Below, in pieces: positions 33,600-45,300 of a DNA stretch of 64,000 nucleotides. The notes below the pieces were generated by a model. It was not told the DNA's origin and did not search any database. It saw only the letters and a program-made list of their open reading frames with translations. How positions within the stretch are numbered: position 1 is the stretch's first letter; each line of letters opens with the position of its first letter. Location: assembly GCA_003952965.2 (NCBI GenBank), contig CM025853.1, positions 7,425,007 through 7,489,006 on the forward strand. Reading direction: 5' to 3'. The stretch comes from Morella rubra. Its lineage: Eukaryota > Streptophyta > Magnoliopsida > Fagales > Myricaceae. The position numbers and the translations under genes were made by a program.

Positions 33600-36332
33600 A
33601 AAGTGAATGACCAATACATGGGTGGGATGCTCATGGGTAATGAAAGAGTCAAACACCGCTATAATCTATCTTAGTGAAATAAATGTGGACATGAAAAGGG
33701 GTAAATCTTAAGGACTCAGTGAGGGGGGATGGGGGCATGTGATGACAACCATATAAATAATACATACATATTTGATAAACAATTCATAATTCAACGAGAA
33801 TACCAGTGCAATAATATGCAGTATGCAGTATGTATGCGATGTTCATGTCTATATAAATGCACCATATCTTTCTTTACAAATCCACAATTTCACCCCCAGA
33901 GGCAGAGTTGTGAGTCCAATCTCCTCTGCGCTTTAGGACAGTCCTAGGCATTCCGTTGCCCTAAGAAAATGGGTAAAGGCCCATTCTACCTTCTACCCTG
34001 AAACCATCCATTACCCGGCAGTGTTGGTTGTACTCCCCAGTGATCGGTACTATCACCCCATAAAAACTTCCATTGGTGCAAATGTCTTGCAAATGCCATA
34101 TCTTTTATACCATTGATGCAAATACCATGTCCTTACCATCATTAATGCAAATGCCATAACCAAACATTGATGTTTATTTTTCACAAAAATATGTCCTTAC
34201 CTTTAATCATGTGAAATGAATTTTCTTAAAAACATCACATGTAAACATGCCACATGATAATTTCAACTTCATAACAAATCTTGTAAAAGACTTAGCAATT
34301 TTATCACATCCATATCTTGTATTTATTTCAAAAATAAATACCATTAAATCAAACTAAAATACTTAGCCAAATCAACAAACAATTATAGACTGAAAACCTC
34401 CATTAATCAAACATAAGTCCAATATCTAAGTTATTATTTCAAGTCCAATAGGGACTTAAACTTGGGCTTGCTGGAAAACCCAATTTTAGACAAGATCAGT
34501 AGCTACATAAAGCTACTTGGGTCAGCCCAAAATAAGGAAAAGAGACCCAATACCTATGGCCATTTAAACTAAGCTTTTTTAGTCCAAATGGGGACTTATC
34601 ATTGGGCTCTGCTTACAAAGCCCAATACCTAGCATAATCACAAGTTTTTCAGCCCATTATAACAGTCCAAGTGGTAGAAAATAAGTCTAATTCGTGAAGC
34701 TACTGAAAAGGCCCGTTTTTGTGCAAAACCTAGTTTTTGACAACAACTTCAAAAATTCATAACTTATTCATCCAATCTCCAAATGACTCAAAATTTTACC
34801 TGAATGTTACTAATGGTATCTAATACAATAACTCAAAATTTGAGATCAATAAATTGTCGTTTACTATCTCAGATAAGTGACTAAGTGCACCATTATCATA
34901 AACTAAGCAAAACTAGACTAGGTTTGACCTAATTATCCATATATATCTTTCTTTTTCCACGTAAATCTTTACATGAAACCTCTCCTATATGTTTCTAATA
35001 CTTCTTAATCCCCAGAAACCGTGCCATGCAAGATAATTACACAAAATTCACCTCAAAATTCATCAAAGGGGCTATATGACCTAATCTTCACAATATCTTC
35101 TAATCTTTAAAATCCTCTTGCATCTAACCATCATAATCTCTTATCTAACTCCTGAATAGCCTAATGTAAGATTCCAGATCACTATATGACACATTGCTAA
35201 CCTAAAATCATCAAGATTCCATTAACATTACTAACATGCAAACTACCCTTACCTCTCTTGATTTCTTTGGTCTTTGGAGAGCTTGATGGATTATAAAACC
35301 TACATAGAGCTTGCTGTTAGAATCAAAATCATCAAAATAACTTCAAAAATTGCAAAGCTCAAGAGAACCTCAACCTTACCAAATTTTCTTCAAAAATTCC
35401 TCTCTTTTTCCCTCCCAGAGAATTTCGGCTAGCTTCCTTCTTTCTCCCCTTTCATCTACCCCTTCTCTAGCTCTCTCTCACTCTCCCTCTCTCTAAAATG
35501 GCCGATGAGCTGAGTGAAGAAAAACCTTCACAAAGCTCTCTATTTATAGTACCCTTGACCATGGTTAACAACCTAGGGTTAGAACTAACTATGGTAGGGG
35601 TCGGAGAGACCTAATGATCATGTCTACTGATAGATTTAGGAAATCTAGACAAGGCTTAAAGCTGCAATGGTGAAGATGGGCGGCAGCAACTCATTTGGTA
35701 ACAAATGGAAGGTGTTTTTGCATGATTAAATGATTGGTAATGATTGCAATGCAATTCTATGGCTTTGACCGGTTCTAAGAGTCAAAAGAAGAGGTGGCAT
35801 GGGCTGAGAGATGGGCTGGGCCGAATGGGGTGATTGGAGGCCCAAATCCAAGTGGTTTCCAAGCCCAAAGGTCAAGATAACCTATTTTCTAAGCCCAAAA
35901 ACACTATTTCTTGCAAAAATTCTAGAAAATAATCTATAGGGTGCACGGCATACCTAGGGTAGGTCCTATTGACTTGGAAATTAAGGGAGTAAAACAAAGC
36001 AAGCAAAAAGATTGAAGAAAAATAAGGTCTTATAAGAAACTAAGGCTAAAAACATGTAAAAGGATTTTTTAGTATTTTCCAGCAATAAAATATAATATTT
36101 CAAAATATTCTAGGTACTGAAATGAGTAAAATAAGTAATTAAGTCAAAGAGCTTTAAAAGACAAGAAAGATGATATTTTTCTCATAATTTTGGATATGTA
36201 AAAACTATTTTTAGGGATTTTTTCCCTATTTTAAAACTAGTAAAATAAGTAAATCCAAAAATAGTAATATAAATACTATTTATTGTAATTAATTCGGATA
36301 AGTAAGAATATTTAGAGGGTTGGGGTATTACA
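33600..36332 (-). mobile_element. LTR-like element (family B, 5'-sense end at 36332, other end lost)
   Basis: The right end ...GGGGTATTACA at 36332 reads TGTAATACCCC on the minus strand. A TATA box (ACTATAAATAG, 35540-35550) and a following leader-like segment show the sense strand is minus. A 'ctcagtgag' block near 33714 matches the block in the other family B members. The expected opposite end is missing, so it is truncated near the CACTA 3' array. The segment 35400-35480 is pyrimidine-rich. No coding domains. Confidence 0.5.
35540..35550 (-). promoter_or_regulatory. TATA box in family B LTR
   Basis: ACTATAAATAG on the minus strand, about 780 bp inside the TG end. The position and a clean leader downstream suggest a retrotransposon promoter. 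Confidence 0.45.
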
Positions 36333-36334
36333 TA

Positions 36335-37825
36335 TGTTAACACCTCTGACACGCTTATGACATACCATGGCCCAAGCCATGACACGCCCAGCAGCACATT
36401 GGCATGCCTCATGGCATTGCCAACACCTGAGAGTGGCCAACAAGGCCACAAGCCTCGGCATGGCTTAGGAGAAGCCTATGATGAGATGATGCTGGAAGAC
36501 TTGGAAGGAGTTGATGAGCACAATGAGGAAGTGGCAGATCCAGGATTGAAGTGTTAGGGGGCGAAGTCATAGAGGGGAAATATTTACTTTTTTTAAGAAT
36601 ATTTTGAATGTAAATAAAAAAAATTACAACTAAACATACAAAGTCTCAAAAAATTCAATACTACATCCAATACATTTTCACACAAACTCCAATACCTTTT
36701 AAAAAATATACCATTAAATCATTATGCAAGTTCATAAACCAACAATTATACAAAAAATATATAAATGTTTACTCTAGATTGAAATTAGCAACTAAAGGAG
36801 GGAAAAATTTGAAGTTAAAAAGAAAGAATGAACTTATATAAACCAAAACAAAGTCAAAAGAAAAGAAAGAAAAAAACTAAGTTAAAGTTGTCATATGTAA
36901 AGCTGCAAAAGAAACTTGGTGGGTTAAGTGATTTCTTTATGTTAACTTTTTTAAAAGGGAGGCAAAATCAATAGTTTTTTTTTTTTTTAAAGTGAAATTG
37001 AGAGAAATAAATAACAAAATAAAAACAAAAACCATTATTTAGGTCATAAATAAATTGCATCTCTTGGTGAAATTTTAATTCCATTAGCATTTGTTGTTAT
37101 TTTAAAAGATACTTTAATTCATTTTTATTTGTTGTCATTTTAAAGGTATGATTTTTAAAGTATTAAATTTGTCTCATTCATTTTGAGGGATAAATGGTAT
37201 TTAAATGGGTAAAAAAATGGATAGTATTTTTGGCCTTGCAAAAGAGATTTATTCAAAATATTTGGGGGCAAAATGATATTTGAAGGTGTAAAATTGGGTT
37301 AAGATAATATTTTTTGCCTTAAAAATGTTTTAAAGGGAAAAAATTTAAAATTTAGGAGGGGGGGGGGGGTGCTAAATCCGCCTATGCAATAAGGGCACCA
37401 CCACATGGGCACCAACTACAGCGGTGCAACCAAAGGTGCATGGGGACTTGATTCAAGGAGGTTCTCAAGGCAAAGTGGAGGTGATTTGTAACACCACCAC
37501 AAGGCCACCGGACGCAGTAGCGCATGGCGGAGCACATGAAAGGATGATCTCAAAAGTGTCAGGAGGCCTTGAGCACGGTGGCAACGGCTACCACAAGCAG
37601 CTAGAAGGGGCCATATAGGGTAAACCACATAGGGGATCCTATATGGCCGAAACCCCCTATTTTAAGGGTATTATGTTATTGTTTTTTATTCTCAAATATT
37701 ACCATGTTGGCGAGAATCAATTAAGGAAACAATCTTGGTCTAATTTTGGAAGATTAAATCATTGATTAGGAGGTTATAGAGCATGTGGCAATTAGGGTTA
37801 GTTCCCAATATGGAAGCATATGGCA
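36335..37825. other. LTR-derived or repeat DNA, no gene
   Basis: It starts TGTTAACACCTCTGACACGC next to the family B end. Segments near 36540-36570 and 37350-37385 ('gtggcagatccagg', 'aggggggggggggtgctaa') look like the two ends of a further insertion of AT-rich DNA. It may continue at 41004-41640 as one LTR split by family B copy 3. Short open frames show no domain. Confidence 0.3.
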
Positions 37826-39314
37826 GGCCATGTCACGCCCCAAACCTCCAAGGCTAGAGGGTGACTTACTAACCATAAACACTTTTATTTTAAAACTTAT
37901 TTAAACAAATTGCGGAATAAACTTTATTAAAAAATAACTTCAATAAAACTCTCAAAAGATCAAGGTAAAAACAACTTCTTTAAAACTCTATCAAAATAAA
38001 AAGACAAATCTAAACATTAATAGATTGACACTGGAGTCAAACATTTATTCTAATAATCTCTCAACTAGCCGCCCACATGCCATCTAATCCTAACTATTGA
38101 CACGCTCCTGATCAACATCTGAAAATAAAGAAAACAATAGCAGGTGAGTTCTAAAACTCAGTAAGCAAATTCATAATACTAGTGTGTATCCCATGAGCCA
38201 CACTGTAACAATAAGAGACTAAATATTTAAAATCTTTCTAAACTGTTGAAAGCTGTTTTTGGCAATTTCAATAAAACATCTTTATCAATAAATATAATAC
38301 TATAGGAAATCCCTTTGGCAATAACTATGGGTCACGTTTACCCCCATGACATGGTTGTGCAGTTGCTACCTAGTTTGGGATCAGCCAAACTAAGCCAATA
38401 CTATGGGTAGAATTCTTCCTTACTAAGGCTTGGCATGTCCAAGTGTGCACTCGGTAAGAATCTACAAAATAAACCACTCTGTTTCCAGAATGGGTACACT
38501 CAATGGGTTGCATTTGGTACCAATGCGCTATCTCTGTAACTCTGGGCCTCAGGGTTTGAAAATACATAACATATCATACAATAAATCACTTTGAACTTTG
38601 CATCTTTCTCTTCTTTTCATTAAATATCATGCACAAATCTTGAATAACAATAAATTCAAAAAGTTTTTATTTAAACATTGAAAACATCATAAAATATCAT
38701 TGGACATAAAAATAGGCTCATGTTTACATATTTCGTGCTATAATCCAAATATCACATCGATCTTTTAGGAAAATCCAGCATAATAACCACGCTTACCTGG
38801 ATCTTCAAGCAAATAAAGCCTCTGACTTAGCACCTATCAATAAAAAATTTAATAAATTATAATACGCTCAAACGGAAACACAAATGAAACTCTAAATCTG
38901 CCCGACAAGATTAAATTCGAAATTCAATGGTCAAATTCTAAAATAAACTAACCTATCTTGGATTTCCCTAAAATCCCCAAATTAAAATATGTTCTTCCTT
39001 AAGATGTTAAATATACACTGTAAAATTTCATATCCAGATTCTTCATACAACACTGTCAATAAAATCGACATTCACCTCTGTTCATGGAGTCAAACTATAC
39101 CCTGAATAATTCGATACTCATCACTTTCAAAATTCATAAAGATATCTTCAGGTATCCTTATAAAGATACTTATAAAATTTCATGCCAAAATTCGAAGCCT
39201 AGCTATGTCATTCGATACAAAACTTCAATCTGTATCAAAGGATCTTTAATTTCTCTAAGCCTAAATTTGCTTCAAGAAATTTTGCCTAGATTGTTGAAAG
39301 CAAGAAAACCATTC

Positions 39315-40705
39315 TGTTAGCCCAAGGTTGTTCTTACAAACAATCTATTTTGATTTTGATGATAACAAAGTTTTCTCCTTTAAGACTATTAGATTTTACA
39401 TTGAAATTCCTTTCAAGAAAATTATATTTTTAGAGTATCAAGGTTTCCTTATTTAAAATCTCTCCAAGCATACTTGATCATCATTACTCTTGCAATTGAT
39501 CATCTTTATATTGTAAGTATTTTGAGATTTATTGAATTGGGTAGTTGTGTTAAAGAACACTTTTTTGTCTAAGTGTTGGAAGTGTCAACACATTGGACCA
39601 TAAGTGTCGACACATGAACTACTACCCGAGAGTTGTTTTTCAAATCTTTCTAAATTTCTTCTAAGTGTTGGAAGTGTCGACACATTGGACCATAGTGTCG
39701 ACACATTGAACTACTACCCGAGAGTTGTTTTTAGGTCATTCGAAATATTTTTTGACTAAGTGTTGGAAGTGTCGACACATTGAGCCATAGTGTCGACACA
39801 TTGAACTAACACCCGAGAGGTTGTTTTCAGGCCAATTTTAATGTGTCAGCACATACCATCAATGTGTCGACACATTGCACGATTTTGCAGAAATCCTGGA
39901 GCAACGTCAACTCATTCAAAAAGTATCCAAATGGTCTTAAATGACCTCCAACGGCACTCAAACTTTACAAGAAGACCCTTGGTGCCCTAGAAGCTTTAAA
40001 TAGAAGAAGATGGAGAGAGAAACGGTGGACATGTGCGCTATTAACTCTTGCCCTAATTTCTAGAGAGAGAAAAAGCTTTGAGGAAGAAAGAAGCTCCACC
40101 AACCAAGAAAGCTCGTACTCCCACCTACAAATACTATTGCTTTCTTTGTGAATCTTGTCTCTTTGCACACCTCAGTACTTCATACTTGTTTATTCAGCTT
40201 AAAGAGCTTTTACTAAGATTCCCTTTGTACCGTTCTTGAAAAACACGTGAGTGTTTGTGAAAAAACACTTGTCCTACTTGTTGGGTAGAAGAAATCCTCT
40301 AGGTTGTGGGGATTTGTGAGAGTGAGTTAAAGTGTAAGCTCAAAACACTTTGTAAAGGTTCCTTAGCACCCGAGAAGCTAAGGTGTACTTCTTATTTGAA
40401 GATAGTGAAGAAAGCCCAAGGAAGTCAATAGCCTTGGGGGTGGACGTAGGCAAGTGTTGGCCGAACCACCTAAAAGTCACGGTGTCATCTCTCTACCCTT
40501 ATCTCTATTTATTGATATCTATTTATTGTGCTTCTTTAACTATTCCTTTTATTCTTAATTATTGTCCTTAATTGTTTAGATCTACTCTCTTGCTCTTTAG
40601 AAAAGGAAAATGGGATCTCTACAAATTCGGTTTTATAAGAAAAAGGTTAAAAGTTTTTTTTAAAACCCAATTCACCCCCTTTCTTGGGTTGTTTTTGCTC
40701 TCTCA
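39315..40705 (+). mobile_element. Solo LTR (family A, copy 2)
   Basis: It begins TGTTAGCCCAAGGTTG, ends ...GCTCTCTCA and is flanked by perfect CATTC repeats (39310-39314 and 40706-40710). Its length is 1391 bp. It is collinear with copy 1, including the first 60 bp, the motif array, the TATA-like box near 39994, 'gggggtggacgtaggcaagt' and 'acccaattcaccccctttct' near the end. Confidence 0.88.
39560..39885. repeat. GTGTCGACAC array, about 100-bp tandem units
   Basis: Three tandem units of about 100 bp each carry two sites spaced about 25 bp ('ggaagtgtcgacacattgg' then 'catagtgtcgacacattgaa') followed by 'ctacccgagagttgttttt'. Two further sites follow near 39843-39878. The array lies about 110-430 bp before the TATA-like box. 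Confidence 0.8.
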
Positions 40706-41003
40706 CATTCTTTTTCCTCTTGTTGGCGTAAAAGTGAGGTGTGCAAAAATTAAAACCAATATGTAAATATAATATAGACTCACATTAGAAATAGACTGCC
40801 TTTAAAGCTCTAAAACTTTTAATTTTAAATACTCACTGCAATAAAATCTTTAGAATTTAAAAAAGGTTTGACTAGGTCAAAGATAAAGATTCAACTATTT
40901 GAAATGAATTAAACTCAAATTTTATATTTAAAGAACACATTTCAAATATCAAACAAAAAATTCAAATAATTTTAAAAATAGAAATCTCGGGTGTTACAGG
41001 CCA

Positions 41004-42300
41004 CATGTTCTAAATAAATGGACAATCAATCAATGATTGATTGGTTCTCTATTTGGCTAGTTTTGAGGGAGAAAGAAGAATCTCTACAAGATCTTGCTTT
41101 CTTAACTGCAATAGGATCCTTGGTGATTGATTGAGTGGCAATCAAGCCTTCCTTCAAGGAAAGGCCCTTGCTGCCCAGCTCATAGGAGAGTGTATAAATA
41201 TCCCCCTATGTCACCCATTTGTATTCATAGTTTTATCAAATCAAATATTGAATAGAAGTGAGCTTTTTGGCCTTTGTGCCTTTATCTTCGGTGTTTGAGG
41301 TTAGGCCTAACACTATACTCTTTTGTTAGACTTTAACTTGCATTGGGTTAGGCCGATCAAGCTAGGGGCAATCGGTGACTGGGGTTAGGCCTGGAAGCTT
41401 GAGCTAGCAAAAGTGGTTTGGTGCTTGGAGTTAGGCCTGACACCTTATCAACTAAGTTAGAGGTGCGTTTTTGTCTTTGGCGATATCGTTCCACAATCGA
41501 GTTCTAGGTTTGTTTCGGGTATTAGCCCATTTAAACTTAGGCTTGCTTATCCTCTTTTTCTTCACTTTCTCAACCATTCACCTTCTTTAATTTCATTTTT
41601 CTTTTCTTTTCTTTTGATCCAATACTCAACCTATATTGCTCTTTGAGTTTCTCAGTGGGTCGGCCAAGGAATATCAACTTGAGGCATGGGCTAAACACAA
41701 GTGCTCACAAGTCGTACTTGCGAGAGCAATAGACATTGATTATAGGCTGGGATCCCTATCGGTGATTCGGTATGATGGTAAAGATTTGATCTCTATGTTC
41801 CATGTTTGGGGTTGGAAAAAAAAAATTAAGAGCAAACGATCTGAAGTGACAAGATTACGGGTCGCAGAAACGAGTAATACGACGACGGGCGGTGACATAA
41901 ACGAAAATGACGGGAGAAACTATACAGGGCGGGGTTGCCTGTGGCGGCACCACACAGTGAGAAATGGGCCGGGTTTATATTACACCGCAGGAGATCAGAC
42001 AGGTACCCTTTCGCTAGCGAAAGATGACGCGATCCCCACTGTCGACCTCCATTTGGCCCTCACCCGAAGTTATGTCCCAGTGCTGGAAACACATCACGTG
42101 TAAAAACCGCCGAGTTGTATAATTAGTATTAATTTCTTCTAGCTTAGAAAAAAAAAAACAAAGTATTTAAAAACTCTTCTCTATCAACTCTAAAAAGCGC
42201 GGTCTCTTTCATTAAGTGGGTCGGGGTCAGCTTCGGCTTGCTATATCTGCTGCAACTGTTGAAAGTTTCTCACACTTCTCCTAACAGCCGCGCCTCCTTT
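41004..42300 (+). other. LTR-like sequence, then upstream region of CBSX gene
   Basis: A TATA-like sequence TGTATAAATA (41191-41200) is followed by a leader-like stretch and three spaced copies of 'gttaggcct' (41300-41450), typical of a retrotransposon LTR. From about 41640 the texture changes; a 155-codon open frame (41636-42103) has no recognisable domain and probably lies in promoter DNA. From 42110 the sequence is the proximal upstream region of the CBSX gene. Confidence 0.35.
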
Positions 42301-42358
42301 TCTGAGCCCAAAAGTGGTCGTCAATTACGAGGAGCGGGGAGGCGAGAGCGAACCGGCC

Positions 42359-45300
42359 ATGGGCTCGATTCTTCTTCCGGACCCTCTAGCCGTCTCTGAC
42401 CACCGGGCCACCGCCATCTCCTCCGCCTCCGCCGCGGCTTATCTTTCGTTCGGTTACCAGGTGCCGTGCCTAGTCCTATCGCGACCCGGGAGGGGACTCC
42501 TTTCAAAGTCCACGGTTCGCTTTTCGGGGCTCCGGAGGTCCTTGGCCGTTGCTTCCAGTGGCACCCTGATGGCTAATTCCGTTCCAGTATGTTATCTTCT
42601 TCGTTGGTTGCCTTTCTAATTTTCTCTTTCTTACTTTGTAATCCTTTTTTGGAATATTGCTCGAGTCTTTTTCTCTTTTGTGAAGCTACTGTTATTTTTA
42701 TAGTTGTAGGAAAGGGGTCTGCTTTCATCCACAAAATTACCTCTTCCGAGGCCTTAAAGAACTTGGTGAATTGAAGGAAGGGGTTTAACTAGGTAGAAAT
42801 TGCAATACATTCTGCTTACTCTTGTTTGGAACGGATTTTTCTTTTAGAAATGTAGCACAAAATTATGGAGGATGGCTAATAGGTAACATATATTATAACA
42901 GAGGGATTTGGATCCTAGCACACTTCGTAGTGGAATGATGCTCTTTTCTTTCCATCATTGATCAGCAAGTATTGCATACTCCGACTTACCCAAAAAAAGT
43001 ATTGCATACTCCCATCTTTTAGTCGTGAAGAAAAATTATATGCATGATTTTGATGACTGTATGATGATCTCAGTTGCCTTATCGTTCTTTTACATTGACC
43101 GCTTAACATGCAGCCAAGATGTGGAGTATATACCGTCGGTGATTTTATGACAAGAAAAGAATATTTGCATGTGGTTCAGCCCACCACAACTGTGGATGAA
43201 GGTCGGTTGTTGTGCTTTGATTACGTCTCAGTCTGTCATATATTATTCATTTCCTAATCGGCCTTCATGCCAATAGCACTGGAAAAACTCGTCGAAAACA
43301 GGATCACTGGATTTCCTGTCATTGATGAAAATTGGAAATTGGTAAGATTGGCTTATCCCTTCTGTGCAAGTTACTATATCATTTTCCTGATGTGGTCAAA
43401 TTTTTAGCATCATTTAGTCTTTGGATATAAACAGTATATGTGTATGTGTATATATATTGTGTATCTATGTGTGTATGATCTGATATGTGTGGCTACATAT
43501 TGCTACATACTTTTAGCCAAATAGTTAGTGTCTTCTAGTCAAATGCATACTTGTTCTGGTATCTTCTAATTACACAGGACTCTAATGTCCGGTTAAGTGA
43601 ATGAACCAGGTATCCTATCTCTTCCTCAACACCCTACCTGTCTTACTTGCTGGCTTGTGTCTCTTAGAAACGAAATAGAGAACTTTTCTTCAATTGTTTC
43701 AGCATAATGTCACGCAACCTGCTGGCTGCGTTAAACCAATATCTAAATTTCATGATGCGAGATTATTGCTTAAATGTCCCAGTCCTGTTTTAGCCGTACT
43801 TATGCATCTTCCTTTTAAGAAGTTCTCACAATCGATCTGCATAGTTAATTTCAGTTTCCTGACTGGTCTGTCTTGGCTTTCTCAACTACACATCATACTG
43901 GATGATATTTGAAGGCTTTCTTAAAATGCAGGTTGGTCTTGTTTCAGATTATGACTTGTTGGCATTGGACTCCATATCAGGTAATACCAAAAGTTTAGGT
44001 TACATCTGAGCTTTGCACTGATGCTAAGGAAAAATGTTTTTGTATCTTGGTGGTGTCATTCTTTTGTGGGAAATCACCAGTTCAGAATTTTGTAGTTACG
44101 AGCACTAGACTGTTTATCCTGTATGAGGAAATATGTTGGCTTAAAAAATCAATATATCCAATCTGTTTGGTATATGATCGTCATTTTTTCACGAGGGCCT
44201 TGCGATATGTATTTGTTTCTTAAAAATAAACCACAAATTTGGTTTGTTTTACAATGCTTAAAATATGTTAGTGGTCTTAGGAAGTGATGCATATACTCAT
44301 CACCATAATAAAAGGATGGAGGGTAGGCCATGGCTGCAAGCTAGTATAAAGGCACATGTTTATAGTTATCGATCAAAAGATGCCTGTAAAATTCTCCTTG
44401 TAACTTTTTCTTGTTATGCTCGCTATTCAAAGCCACAAAAGCATGAACAATCGTGGGATTATTAATTTGGCAGTGAAACTCTTTCCTGAATAAGAAGAAT
44501 TTGAACTTCTAACTAATGAATGCCAAGTTATATGGTGCAAATAGTATGGAGTATTGGCAACTTCCTATCCATTCTTTTATGATAATTTGAGTTTCTATTG
44601 TTTTCTTGCATCCATTTGTATTTTGGTGTGGTACTGCAATCCTTTTGAAACTGAAAAATTCGACTGTGCACAATGACTATTATTGATATCTTACATGGTG
44701 GAATCCACTATTTTAAATTAGGTGGTGCACGAAATGACACCAGCATGTTTCCTGAAGTTGACAGCACTTGGAAAGTATGTCAGCACATACTATCTCTTAA
44801 ATTAAATTCATCTATTCATGGTTGCCCATGTCTTTTAATTCTCTTTTAGACAGATTCATGATTCCATGACAATCAGGTTTTCGAACCCAGTATTATCTCT
44901 GGCACCTCACGATAGAGTCAGTAAAGATTAGAATATTCATAGATTCTCCATTACATAGAAGAAAATTATCAAGATTTGCTTTCGTCAAATAGAATAATGA
45001 GAATCTAAGGCAAAATAAAAGTTGAATTGCAGCAGAGATTATGCTTCCTTTATCTATCAGAAGGCATTAGTGCCTCCGACCTGCAACAAGATGTATAGAA
45101 AACTGTCCAAGGAGGGAATATGTGGATTTGATTCAAAGGTTCCTGACAATGGTCTTTCCTCACCTCCACCATTTGTGTTGCAAGGCATACTTATAAAGTT
45201 GCCTTCTCTTCGGTGTTGTCCCTAAAATGACCAGGAGCTGATTGAATTATGCCCGAAGGCTTTCGTCGCCCCATGAAGTTCATTTCATGAGGCAAAGAAA

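Larger units (their letters stand above)
37831..40998 (-). mobile_element. LTR-like element (family B, copy 3), host of a nested solo LTR
   Basis: The left end is TGTCACGCCCCAAACC and the right end ...TCGGGTGTTACA, flanked by perfect 5-bp repeats GGCCA (37826-37830 and 40999-41003). The solo LTR at 39315-40705 is inserted in it; without that and its duplicated 5 bp, the element is about 1.77 kb. The TG...CA ends with a 5-bp duplication indicate an LTR. A 'ctcagtaag' block near 38157 is shared with other members. No coding domains. Confidence 0.7.

Noticed and set aside
41636-42103. 155-codon open frame upstream of the CBSX gene
   Set aside because: No recognisable domain, signal or splice context; a poly-A run inside codes for lysines. 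Probably chance or a retrotransposon relic.
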